NCBI GenBank assembly: GCA_022036555.1 | Contig: CM039133.1 | Location: 8,711,894-8,775,893 of the forward strand | Reading direction: 5' to 3' | Source: Microstegium vimineum | Taxonomy: Eukaryota > Streptophyta > Magnoliopsida > Poales > Poaceae | Length of the DNA: 64,000 nucleotides | Shown: in pieces, positions 32,139 to 42,328 of the stretch | How the letters are laid out: every line of letters begins with the position of its first letter | Numbering within the stretch: the first letter of the stretch is position 1 | Position numbers and translations under genes: made by a program | The notes under the pieces: generated by a model | The model's input: the letters and a program-made list of their open reading frames with translations, nothing else | The model's database searches: none | What the model was told of the DNA's origin: nothing

Positions 32139-34825
32139 CTAAGCGTCTGGAGGTGGAGTGGAAGCAGCCGTGGACCGGTCGAGCACCCTGAAAGCTGCCA
32201 GATATGTCTCATCATCTGAATCCTCCCCCTGAGTGTCGGTAGCTGGTAGTGAAGCAGTCTGGGGGTCGGAAGCTGACAGGTCTGCTGCGGTCGAAGACTC
32301 GGGAGAAGTAGCTAGAGAAGCAGTAGGAGCGGTAACCGGTGCTAGTGTCTCTGCGGGAGCCTCAGGAGCTGCTGTGACCGGTGGTGCCTCATGCACTGAC
32401 TCGTCTGGAGTCTGAAGACCGGAGACTGCTGAGGCTGGACTGGAGTGGTGGTGACAACTGTAGCATCGGTAGCGACTGCAGCTGTCGGAGGGGTAGACAC
32501 GGCTGGAGCCCGACTGTCGTGTGTAGCCTCTGAGGAAGCTACTGAGGAGCGGTGCTGATCAGCTGTCGGTGCTACAAGCTCGTCCTCGACCTCTGCTGCA
32601 ATCTGAGGACTAGTGGGGGACGGCTGACCAGTAATGTCACTGAAGGACGCTGACAGATCTCTAGCAGTAGCACCCATCGTAGCGGTAAGTGGAGTGAAAC
32701 CTGTAGTGAGAGGGGTGAACTGCTGAGTGGGTCCAAAGGTGTCCAACCACTGAGTCATCTGAGTAGCCGGTGACTGGAACGGGGTGGTCAATCCAGCACC
32801 CTGAAGTCCACTAGACTGTATAGCTGGGGTGGGAGTGACTGACTGACCGGCGGAGCTCGAAGGGGCCACTGAGGGGCCAACTGAAGGTCCTACTGAGAAC
32901 TATGGCCCTCCAAGCTGCCCAACTGACTGTGAGGGCTGAGAAGTGCTCATCATCTGAATCTGTGGAGCTGCAGGGAACTCTAGAGGAGGAGCGCCAGTCC
33001 ACTTCATCATGTGTGCCATAAATGCCATGTTCTGCTGCTGCAGCTGCTGGGACTGTAACTGAAGGCGCTGAGACTCTAGCTGCATAGCGAGCATCTGTCG
33101 CTGCATCTCGAAGTGATGCTCCTCTGACTGTCGCTGCATCTCGTCCTATCGCTGCTGGACCTGTGTGACTGCAGTGACTAGAGAACTATGCTGCTCATTC
33201 ATTCGGTCAAGAAGCTTGAGCATCATCGTCTCGGTGGCAGAGGCAGAGCCGCCAGCCTCAGTGTCGTGCGCCCGTGGGGGCATCTGTGGAACCGGCTGGA
33301 AGTCTGCGTCTGAGCTGTCGGAGGTATCCTCTGGAGTCACATCAGCTCCTGTATCTAGACCATGGAGCTCCTGCTGCTCAACACCACGAATGGCCTCATC
33401 CTGAGCATCAACCTCTGCTCTGTCAGCTGGTGCTGTCCTCTCTCTGACAAGACGGAGGACCCGGTTTCCAAACCGGCTATCAAACGACCCTAGGACTCTG
33501 TAATCTGGAAAAGAAGTCGACGACTGATCTAATAGAGCACAGAGTCCAGAGTGTGCTCCCTCTAGCTCAATCGCAATAATCGAAGAGATCCAGTGAGTAT
33601 AGGGAAACTGTCGTCGGGCCCTCATGCCATCTGCTATCACATCCTCTATCTCTGACACTAGAAAATCTGCTATATCAAATGGTGTCTGAGATACCAGGGC
33701 CTGAAGGAGAAGCTGCTGCATGTTGGTCAATCCTTCCTTGTACCCTGTGCGAGGTAGCAGAGTACGACGGAGCACCTCGTTCAACCTGTGAACTGTAGGC
33801 CTGAGCTCTGCTGGGCTACGCCTGGAGCCCTCTGAGAAAGGTGGCTTGAATAGAGGAGCCACCTCCTGCACTGACAAAGTACGTCCTCCTCGAGCTCTGC
33901 GAGGCACTGAAGCTCCTCGGTAACACTCGTAGTGCAAGTCAAACTCACCTCCCTGCTGACGGAAGCGAAAGATCTCTCTGAGTCTGGTCAAGTATAGCCT
34001 GTACCTCTCGCCTCTGAAGGTGTACTGCACAAACTTGTGCTCCGGATCCACCCAAACTGATGCATAGAACTCTCTGACCCATCGTTCTATATAGTTACCA
34101 GAACGCCCGAGTAAATCGGCGAGTCCCGGCTGGTAAGTCAAGAACGGGCGAATCTCCTCACCAGCTAGCTCAACGATGCTATCTAAGGAGCAAACCCTGT
34201 GTGGTCGTATCTGAATGCTAGTCAACTGAGCTGCCCGATAGAAATCCTCCATGAGAGGTGTATGCCAACCTGGTGAGGCTCTGGGGTCTCTCTGATCCGG
34301 ACACCACTTCTCTAGAGCAACGAATCTGAGCTTCTTCACTTGCTTTGCTGTAAGATTCCTCAGATCGAGGTGAACTGAGGATGAAGCTGCTATGGGAGCC
34401 GCTGACTGAGGTGACTGAGCAGACTGGGAGCAGGTGGAGCGCCCCCAGGAACTAGGTGCCAACGGTGTACCCAGGGCCTCTGTGAAAAGCTCTGGCTCTT
34501 GTGGAGTGTCCTCAGTGTGTGACCCAACTGGAGGAGAAGTGGGAAGATCCCGCGGAGGGGTGCCGAGTCTCACGGTACCTCGGCGACCGCCTCGCTTTGC
34601 GCGGTCCGTTGCATCGGCCACTGCCTCGGCTTTCTCAGCCTCTGTGAGCTTGCGCTTCTTCTTCTTCGCTTTCTCAACCACTGGCTTCTTGCCCTTATCT
34701 CTGGAAGGACGTGGAGGAGGAGTAGCATCACCACCAGACCCAGCTGCGTGAGCACGAGTGCTGCGAGTCATACTGAAAAAAGCAAAGTACCACTGTCCAC
34801 TGACAAGCAACCACTGATAGATCAC
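32139..34825 (-). pseudogene. Third ORF (env-like position) of the SIRE-like element, broken
   Basis: The first segment, ending at 33146, has up to 559 codons. Its N-terminus (from TRSTRAHAAGSGGD) is basic and disordered, with a Lys-rich stretch (KKPVVEKAKKKKRKLTEAEK) that resembles a nuclear signal. A folded central part (ALEKWCPDQR, YIERWVREFYASVWVDPEHK, RLNEVLRRTLLPRTGYKEGL) resembles the 'putative plant transposon protein' domain. A Gln-rich coiled coil and a Ser/Thr/Pro-rich tail follow. In-frame TAG codons at 33146-33148 and 32900-32902 and a frame change near 32400 interrupt it. I see no convincing signal peptide or transmembrane segment, so 'env' describes position, not function. Confidence 0.65.
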
Positions 34826-35824
34826 AATAATACTGCCTCAAGAACCACTGATCTCTGTCACAAGAAACACTGATCGTTGTAAGTATCAACTGTCAACTGA
34901 TCAAACCACAAGCACAATTGTCAGAGGGGCCTCCAAGCCACTGGACTGAACCTCTGAGGCTTTGCCTCAATCCTTACTCGTGAGCTTTGCCCCGAGTTCA
35001 ACTGCCACTGACTGCTGCTGGATAGAGTAGACAGGGTATACATAAGCATATATAGCATCTAGAGATAAGAAACCGTATAGAAGCAAGCATTCAGATAAGT
35101 GATAGAATGAAATCTGACATGGATACCTGAGGTAAGAAAGTGTAGCTATTCAGAGCAATCTCAAGTACCAAAGCACTCTCCGAACGGGATTTACCAGCTG
35201 CGAATTACAATTGGCAATAAGATTTTAGTGGAGTGGATTGAATTATGGAGACGAGATTTGCAAGGAATAAACCTAGGGAATAATTCAATTAACGACTCGA
35301 CAAAACGCGATATCGTAAACCGAAACCATACCCTAGAAGTGAAACGACGGAGTCGACGACGACGAAACGGTCGCGGACGAAGACGATGAACGGTCGAGGG
35401 CGAACGCGTCGAAACCCGATTTCGTTCGAGAACGAACACGGCGAAATCCTCCTAGGGTTAGGGCAAACCCTAACTCCTTGACTTGCAGTGGGAATGGAAT
35501 GAGAGAGGGTGTAAACCCTAGGGGGTTTGCTCAGGCTGGCAGGGCGGTGGTGGAGCAGAGCAGTGCGCCGGCGGCGAGGTGGAGCACGGCGGCGCGGCGG
35601 CGATGGAGTGGAGGGCGGCTGCGCTGGCGATGGGAGGCGGCGCTGGAGCGGTGAGGAAGGGTGGAATGGCGGCGGAGCTGAGGGGAAGAGATCACCGGCG
35701 GCGAGGTTGGCGCAGGGGAGCTGGCGGCAATGGCGGCGGCGGAGCAGGGCGGTGACGGCGTACGGAGGAAAACAGAGGCACTGCCGAGACAGACGCGAAC
35801 GCGGGGGGTTATCCGCAAAATTTC

Positions 35825-36145
35825 AACGCGTCGGACCACTCCGCTTGGTCCGGTGGCTGGTCCGACGGGTGGTCCGACGGTACCAGAGAAGGGAATCCAG
35901 TGAGCAACCGACCACCGGACTACTGCGCCGGACTACTCACCGGACTAGTCCGATGGAGCACCGGACTGGTCCGATGGAGAACAGATTGAAATCACAGAGG
36001 CACCGGACAACTTGTCATTGGTCCGGTGCAGCGTCGAACACTGGTCCGACGGTTTCTTGGACTGGAAAGAATTTATGCAGTGAGGGACAGGGCGTCGGAC
36101 CACTGCGTCGGACCAATGCAGAGTGGTCCGGAGGGTGGTCCGGTG
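35825..36145 (-). promoter_or_regulatory. Internal CCGGAC-rich block upstream of the third ORF
   Basis: Between pol and the third ORF (minus strand) lies a ~320-bp cluster of ACCGGAC, TCCGACG and GTCCGG words like the cluster in this element's own LTRs. Downstream, in element sense, are a GC-rich stretch (35530-35790) and a TATA-like CTATATATGC (plus-strand ~35046-35055), ~230 bp before the ORF frame opens. A separate promoter for the third ORF is possible but unproven. Confidence 0.4.
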
Positions 36146-36631
36146 CTTAATATTGCTCTGAATTTTCCTATTTTTCTCTCCAATCTTTTCTCTTAGCCAA
36201 GTACCAACACAAAAGAGCAAAGAGGAACACTTGTTGGACTTAACATAAGAATCATCTCTCAAACCCTCAATTTTAGAAGTAGGTTGCCATAGGCTAGAAT
36301 TAGTTTTCATAAGAAAATAGTTCAATAAAGCTCCAAGGGTCACCTTAGGGGCACAAGAGGGGTATTAGCTGAAGCTAGAGCGTTGAATTGCTCCCCCTAA
36401 GTGTTAAACCTAACGATGACCAATAAACTTAACAAAAAAGAAACGAAGAAGCAACACTTATGCATATGCAATGCAAAACGGAATATGAATCTAGGTTGCT
36501 TGCAAGTTTAAACCGCGGTTAAGCTTTGTCACACGCTTTGAGGGCGGTTATCTTAACCGCGTTAGCCAAGCCTATGTGCATTACCAAATTAAACATGTTA
36601 TATTACATATGTATGCATGATTCACACAAGC

Positions 36632-39600
36632 TCATCTTTTAGTGAAGTTAGAGTGATCAAGCACATTCAACTCGCTTCTCAACCTACAAAAGGTTGTTTC
36701 ATCGAGTGGTTTAGTGAAGATATCCGCCAATTGATCTTCGCTCTTAACTCCAACTAGTGTGATGTCTTTTCTAGCCACATGATCTCTAAGAAAGTGATGG
36801 CGAATATCAATGTGCTTGGTGCGAGAGTGTTGAACCGGGTTGTTAGCAAGTTTTACGACGCTTTCATTATCACACAAAAGTGGAACTTCTTTTAAAAACA
36901 CGCCATAATCAAAGAGTGTTTGGGTCATGTATAAGATTTGTGCACAACTTTCTCCCATGGCAATGTATTCCGCCTCGGCGGTTGACAATGCCACACTGTT
37001 TTGCTTCTTTGAGGACCAAGAAACAAGTGATCTTCCTAGCATGTGGCACCCGCCGGAGGTACTCTTCCTATCAACCTTGCACCCGGCATAATCCGAATCG
37101 GAATAGACAACTAGTTGGAAGGGAGCTCCTTTGGGATACCAAAGACCCATGCTAGGGGTGTGCCTTAAGTACCTAAGGATTCTTTTAACCGCACAAAGAT
37201 GCGACTCCTTAGGGTTTGCTTGAAACCTAGCACACATACACACACTAAACATGATATCCGGCCTAGATGCGGTGAGGTAAAGTAAACTACTGATCATAGA
37301 GCGATAAAGAGTTTGGTCAACCGGTTTACCTCCCTCATCGAGATCGAGATGCCCATTAGTAGGCATTGGGGTCTTGATTGGCTTGCAATCCTCCATCTTG
37401 AACTTCTTAAGTAGATCATAAGTGTACTTTTCTTGAGAGATGAAGGTCCCTTCTCTCATTTGCTTCACTTGAAAGCCGAGGAAGAAGGTTAGCTCGCCAA
37501 TCATTGACATCTCGAACTCCTTGGACATCAAGTCACCAAACTCCTTGCAATGGTCTTGGTTTGTTGACCCAAATATAATGTCATCGACATATACTTGGCA
37601 AACAACGATCTCTCCATTAAGCTTCTTGGTGAATAGTGTAGTGTCGACGATCCCGATCTTGAAGCCCTTCTTGATTAGGAAGTCTCTTAGCCTCTCATAC
37701 CAAGCTCTTGGAGCTTGCTTCAAACCGTAGAGTGCCTTGGACAACCTATACACATGATTAGGCAAGTTTGGGTCTTCAAACCCAGGAGGTTGTGAGACAT
37801 AGACAAGTTCATTAATGAAACCATTTAAGAAGGCGCTCTTCACATCCATTTGAAAGAGTTTCATTTTGTGATGTGAAGCATACGCCAAAAGGATACGGAT
37901 GGCTTCAAGTCTTGCAACCGGAGGAAAGGTCTCTCCAAAATCGAGTCCTTCTACTTGAGAGAACCCCTTTGCCACCAATCTTGCTTTGTTCCTCACAACC
38001 ACGCCTTGATCATCTTGCTTGTTCCTAAACACCCACTTGGTGCCTATGATTCTTGCATCCTTTGGCTTCTCTTCAAGTGTCCACACTTGGTTCCGGGTGA
38101 AGTTGTTGAGTTCTTCATGCATGGCATTCACCCAATCCGGATCCGCAAGTGCTTCTTCTACACTAGTAGGCTCAACAAAGGAAACAAACGAGTGATGTTC
38201 AACATAAGATGCAAGTCTAGAGCGAGTCATTACTCCCTTTGATGGACTCCCTATGATTTGATCATGGGGGTGAGCTTGAAGGATGGATGTTGATTTTCTA
38301 TTTGTTTCTTGAGGAGGAGGATGTGGTGCTTCAACATTGCTTGCTTCGGCCTCGGCTTGATCTTGAGGAATGTGAGTGTCTTCTTGAGCTTCCCTCACTT
38401 GATCTCCTTCATCAACTTGAGGCGTGTGAGGTGGAGAAGGATCTTGATTTGCTTCATGTTCAACTTCTTCCACCTCTTGCGGGTTGATAGCACCAATTGG
38501 CATATTCTTCATTGCCTCCCTCAAGGGTTCATCACCTACATCAATATCCTCAAGCGCTTCTTGGGAGCCATTACTTTCATCAAACTCCAAGTCATACGTT
38601 TCTTCAATTAAGCCGGTGGCTTTGTTAAATACACGGTATGCCTTGGATTTAAGTGAATAACCAACAAGGAAACCAATGTCACACCGCCGTTGGAATTTAC
38701 CCAAGTGTTGGCGTTTCCTGTAGATGTACACCTTGCAACCAAACACCCAAAAGAATGAAATATCCGGCTTCTTCCCATTGACAACCTCATAGGGGGTCTT
38801 CTTTAATAGCCTTTGGACGAAGAGACGGTTTGCCTCATAGCAAGCGGTGTTGATTGCTTCCGCCCAAAACTTCTCGGGAGTGTTGTACTCATCAAGCATA
38901 GACCTTGCTAGAGTTATGAGTGTCCGGTTCTTCCTCTCTACGACACCATTTTGTTGTGGAGTATATGTGGCGGACACCTCATGCTTGATCCCAACTTCAT
39001 CACAATAATCTTCAATCTTTGTGTTTACAAATTCGGTGCCATTGTCACTTCTAATCTTCTTGATCTTCACATCAAATTCATTTTGAGCTCTTGTAGCAAA
39101 CTTCTTGAAGATGCCTTGTGTCTCTCCCTTGTCTTGAAGAAAGAACACCCAAGTGTACCAAGAGTAGTCATCCACTATCACTAAGCAATAGAGATTTCCT
39201 CCAAGACTAGCATAGGTGGTAGGGCCAAATAAGTCCATGTGTAGCAACTCTAGGACTCTTGAGGTTGACATGAAAGCCTTGGTTGGATGAGTGTTTGCCA
39301 CTTGCTTGCCGGCTTGACATGCACTACAAAGTTTTTCCTTCTCAAACACCACATCCTTGATTCCCCTAACCATTTCCTTCTTGACTAGCTTCTTCAAGGT
39401 TGACATGCCCACATGAGCTAATCTTCTATGCCATAGCCAACCCAAAGAATTCTTGGAGAATAGACAAGCTTGCAAGTTTGCTTCATTTGAAGTGAAGTCC
39501 ACTAAGTAGAGGTTGTTGTGCCGGAACCCTTTGAATATCATTGATGAATCTTCAATCTTGGTCACAATCACCTCATTTGGTGTGAAGAGACAATGAAACC

Positions 39601-39859
39601 CGAGATCACAAAGTTGACCAACCGATAGCAAGTTGAAGCTCAATGATTGTACTAGCAAGACATTTGAGATCGATTGCTCTTGGGAGATAGCCACTTTGCC
39701 TAAGCCTTGAACTTTGCCCTTTGAATTATCCCCAAAAGTAATCTTGTCTTGATTTGCACAATCCTCATCAAGTGTGGTGAACATCCGGGGGTCGCCGGTC
39801 ATGTGTTGAGTGCAACCACTATCAATTACCCAATGGCTCCCACCGGTCTTGTAGTTCAC
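36632..39859 (-). CDS. Copia pol: protease, integrase, reverse transcriptase, RNase H
   Basis: The frame of 1075 codons is uninterrupted. Visible in order: protease active site DSG at residues 13-15; the integrase zinc motif H144, H149, C178, C181; the DDE triad D209, D272, E308 with the expected 35-residue spacing; reverse transcriptase with FLNG and YVDD (Y at ~757); and RNase H (SDSDYAGC, STAEAEYIA). It ends with the lineage-typical HIDIRHHFLRDHV and ADIFTKPL wording. The frame opens at a GTG directly after a TAG, and gag ends in a TGA that overlaps this point in another frame. Translation therefore needs a frame change at the junction or has been disrupted by an indel. All catalytic residues are present. 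Confidence 0.9.
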   Translation of the reverse strand: MNYKTGGSHWVIDSGCTQHMTGDPRMFTTLDEDCANQDKITFGDNSKGKVQGLGKVAISQEQSISNVLLVQSLSFNLLSVGQLCDLGFHCLFTPNEVIVTKIEDSSMIFKGFRHNNLYLVDFTSNEANLQACLFSKNSLGWLWHRRLAHVGMSTLKKLVKKEMVRGIKDVVFEKEKLCSACQAGKQVANTHPTKAFMSTSRVLELLHMDLFGPTTYASLGGNLYCLVIVDDYSWYTWVFFLQDKGETQGIFKKFATRAQNEFDVKIKKIRSDNGTEFVNTKIEDYCDEVGIKHEVSATYTPQQNGVVERKNRTLITLARSMLDEYNTPEKFWAEAINTACYEANRLFVQRLLKKTPYEVVNGKKPDISFFWVFGCKVYIYRKRQHLGKFQRRCDIGFLVGYSLKSKAYRVFNKATGLIEETYDLEFDESNGSQEALEDIDVGDEPLREAMKNMPIGAINPQEVEEVEHEANQDPSPPHTPQVDEGDQVREAQEDTHIPQDQAEAEASNVEAPHPPPQETNRKSTSILQAHPHDQIIGSPSKGVMTRSRLASYVEHHSFVSFVEPTSVEEALADPDWVNAMHEELNNFTRNQVWTLEEKPKDARIIGTKWVFRNKQDDQGVVVRNKARLVAKGFSQVEGLDFGETFPPVARLEAIRILLAYASHHKMKLFQMDVKSAFLNGFINELVYVSQPPGFEDPNLPNHVYRLSKALYGLKQAPRAWYERLRDFLIKKGFKIGIVDTTLFTKKLNGEIVVCQVYVDDIIFGSTNQDHCKEFGDLMSKEFEMSMIGELTFFLGFQVKQMREGTFISQEKYTYDLLKKFKMEDCKPIKTPMPTNGHLDLDEGGKPVDQTLYRSMISSLLYLTASRPDIMFSVCMCARFQANPKESHLCAVKRILRYLRHTPSMGLWYPKGAPFQLVVYSDSDYAGCKVDRKSTSGGCHMLGRSLVSWSSKKQNSVALSTAEAEYIAMGESCAQILYMTQTLFDYGVFLKEVPLLCDNESVVKLANNPVQHSRTKHIDIRHHFLRDHVARKDITLVGVKSEDQLADIFTKPLDETTFCRLRSELNVLDHSNFTKR

Positions 39860-42276
39860 CTACACACACGCAACTTGGAGTTAAGCTTGTTGTTTGGGAA
39901 CCCCCTTAGTGCGGGCCCCATTGCCTTGTCAACCAACTCCTTAGCAACCCAAAGAACCCTAGGCTTGTTCTTCATTGGTGGTCCAAGAAACACCACAAGT
40001 GGTCTACCCTTGGAATCTTTGTTGATGACATAGTGAGCATCATGAGCAAATGGCCTAGTGTGCTTGGGCAAGGTCTTGAGAAGTGGAGTCTTGCATTGAA
40101 ATGATAGATGACCAATTTGTCCACATCCAAAGCACCTCTTAGACTTCGGCTTTGGCTTCTCTTGATTGTAGCCATTGTACTTGTTCTTGTAGTAGTTCTT
40201 GGCTTCAATCTTGACCTTGGCCTTCATCACTTGGTTCTCCTTGTACCCAATACCGGTCTTGTCACTCTTCATGACGGTGCTCATTAGAAGCTCACTTTGG
40301 AGATTATGGCCCTTGGTGAACTTTTCAAAGCCACTTGTAAGCTTGGTCTTGTCATTCTTGAGCTTGGCAATCTCTTCTCGAAGAGAGTTGATCAAGGTGA
40401 TAGCATCTTTGTCTTCTTCTTGAGCCGGCTTGATGGTGAAGGGCTTGTTTGTCTTGAGGTTGATTAGCTCTTCCTTGAGCTTTGAGTTCTCTTCACTCAT
40501 CTTCACATAATCATCATACTTGTCGGCTTCTACAACTCTCTTGCCCTTGCACTTTGCACTTTGCTCAAGAGCCACATCATCAAGCTCGATATCACAAGAG
40601 GTAGCAATTGCACACTTAGCACACGGGTTAGTAGCAACATGTGTAAGATCTTGAGTAAGTAATTCATTTGCTACCACTAGTGTGCCATGATCACTTTTCA
40701 CTTGATTGCAGTCATCTTTTAGCAAGTTAAACCTTGTGAGGAGCTCTTGGGATGACCTCTCAAGCTTATCATGTTTCTCATTGGCTTGCTTAAGAGAGGC
40801 TTTGAGCTCCCTAGTGCTAGATGTGAGAGAGTTAATCTCAAGCTTCAAATCATCATTAGCACTAGACAAGTTATCAAGCTTATCATGCAAGTTTTCCTTG
40901 ATTTCAAGAAGTTTGTCATTTTTACTCTTGTACTTCCTTATGATGCTAGCATATTTGTTGCAAATTTTAATTAGCTCATCATAGGAAGGTGCTTCTTCAT
41001 CATCACTATCATCACTAGAGAGGTCATCACCATCATCCTCCTTTTGTACCTTCTTGTCACCTTTGGCCATAAGGCATAGGTGTGTAGAGGATGAGCCCGG
41101 CGATGAAGGAGGAGGTGGCGGTGGAATCGAAGAACCAATCACCAAAGCGGCCACCTTCTCTTCTTCACTCTCATCATCGGAGGAGTCGCTTGAATCATCA
41201 ATGTCGGTGAGCCAATCACCCACAATGTAAGCCTTGCCATCCTTCTTCTTCTTGTGGAAGTTGAAGTTCTTCTTCTTCTTGTATGGCTTGTCTTGCTTCT
41301 TGTTATCATCACTTGAGTCATCATTGCCGCCCTTGTTCTTTTTGAAGTTCTTGAACTTGTTGTTCTTGAACTTGTCTTTCTTCTCTTCGGGACACGCATG
41401 GGCTAGATGACCAAGAGTGCCGCAATTGTAGCACTTCATTTGGGAGATTGGCTTCCTTGAAGAGCTTGTGAAGAATTTCTTCTTCTTTGAGTCAAACTTG
41501 ACTCCATTCTTGTTTAGCCTCTTCAACATCTTGGCGGTCTTCTTCACCATGAGAGCGATGTTGTCTTCATCATCATCATCACTTGTGCTCTCAACAACAT
41601 ATTGAATCTTGCACTTCTCCTTGGAAGATGCTTTGAGAGTCAAGTCCTTCTTTTCCTCCTTCTCTTTCTTCTTGGAGGATGATGAAGTTCCATCATTGAT
41701 CTTCATGTACATCTCATGAGCATTGATCTTGCCCAACACTTGTGTTGGTGTAGTTGCGGAGAGATCGCCTTGATGAAGAACCGTGACGATGTGGCTATAC
41801 TTGTCTATTGGAAGGACACAAAGTATCTTGCGCACCACATCGGCCGGTGTCATTTGAGAGAGTCCAAGGCCATTCAACTCCTCTACAAGCACATTCAAGC
41901 GAGAATACATTTCATTAGCATTTTCATGAGATAGCATGGTGAAAGCATTTAACTTAGCAATGATAAGGTGATAGCGCTCTTCTCTTTCATATTTAGTGCC
42001 CTCGTGTAGAGCACAAATGTTTGTCCAAATCTCATGCGCGGTTTTGCAATTCCGCACACGGTTGAACACATCCTTGCAAATGCCACAGAAAAGGATATTC
42101 TTTGCCTTGGCATTGTTCTTCTCAAAGTATGGGTCCTCGGCGAACACCGATCCACCTTGGGTAGCGGCTTTGTGAACGCCGACATCCACGGCCTCAAGGT
42201 AGGCCTCCATCCGCACTTTCCAATACGGAAAGTCATCCCCATCGAACATGGGTGGCGGTCCATCCCCATGGGACAT
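39856..42276 (-). CDS. Copia gag, two zinc knuckles
   Basis: The ATG at 42276 starts 806 codons (MSHGDGPPPMFDGDDF). It lies ~40 bp downstream of the primer site in element sense, which supports this start. Residues ~10-190 are a UBN2-type gag core (YWKVRMEAYLEAVD, HEGTKYEREERY). A CCHC knuckle (CYNCGTLGHLAHAC) follows, then Lys/Asp-rich segments, a long coiled coil (~430-620) and a second knuckle (CFGCGQIGHLSFQC) near the end. Gag forms the virus-like particle and binds element RNA. The large size with two separated knuckles fits SIRE-type elements. The stop TGA at 39856-39858 is at the pol border. Confidence 0.9.
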   Translation of the reverse strand: MSHGDGPPPMFDGDDFPYWKVRMEAYLEAVDVGVHKAATQGGSVFAEDPYFEKNNAKAKNILFCGICKDVFNRVRNCKTAHEIWTNICALHEGTKYEREERYHLIIAKLNAFTMLSHENANEMYSRLNVLVEELNGLGLSQMTPADVVRKILCVLPIDKYSHIVTVLHQGDLSATTPTQVLGKINAHEMYMKINDGTSSSSKKKEKEEKKDLTLKASSKEKCKIQYVVESTSDDDDEDNIALMVKKTAKMLKRLNKNGVKFDSKKKKFFTSSSRKPISQMKCYNCGTLGHLAHACPEEKKDKFKNNKFKNFKKNKGGNDDSSDDNKKQDKPYKKKKNFNFHKKKKDGKAYIVGDWLTDIDDSSDSSDDESEEEKVAALVIGSSIPPPPPPSSPGSSSTHLCLMAKGDKKVQKEDDGDDLSSDDSDDEEAPSYDELIKICNKYASIIRKYKSKNDKLLEIKENLHDKLDNLSSANDDLKLEINSLTSSTRELKASLKQANEKHDKLERSSQELLTRFNLLKDDCNQVKSDHGTLVVANELLTQDLTHVATNPCAKCAIATSCDIELDDVALEQSAKCKGKRVVEADKYDDYVKMSEENSKLKEELINLKTNKPFTIKPAQEEDKDAITLINSLREEIAKLKNDKTKLTSGFEKFTKGHNLQSELLMSTVMKSDKTGIGYKENQVMKAKVKIEAKNYYKNKYNGYNQEKPKPKSKRCFGCGQIGHLSFQCKTPLLKTLPKHTRPFAHDAHYVINKDSKGRPLVVFLGPPMKNKPRVLWVAKELVDKAMGPALRGFPNNKLNSKLRVCR

Positions 42277-42314
42277 CTTGCTCTAGGCGGTGAAGCCTAA
42301 TTTAGAGCAACAAG

Positions 42315-42326
42315 GCTCTGATACCA
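42315..42326 (-). other. Primer binding site (tRNA-Met) of the SIRE-like element
   Basis: On the minus strand TGGTATCAGAGC, a full match to the usual plant initiator-Met primer site, lies two bases inside the 5' LTR end. Confidence 0.92.
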
Positions 42327-42328
42327 AT

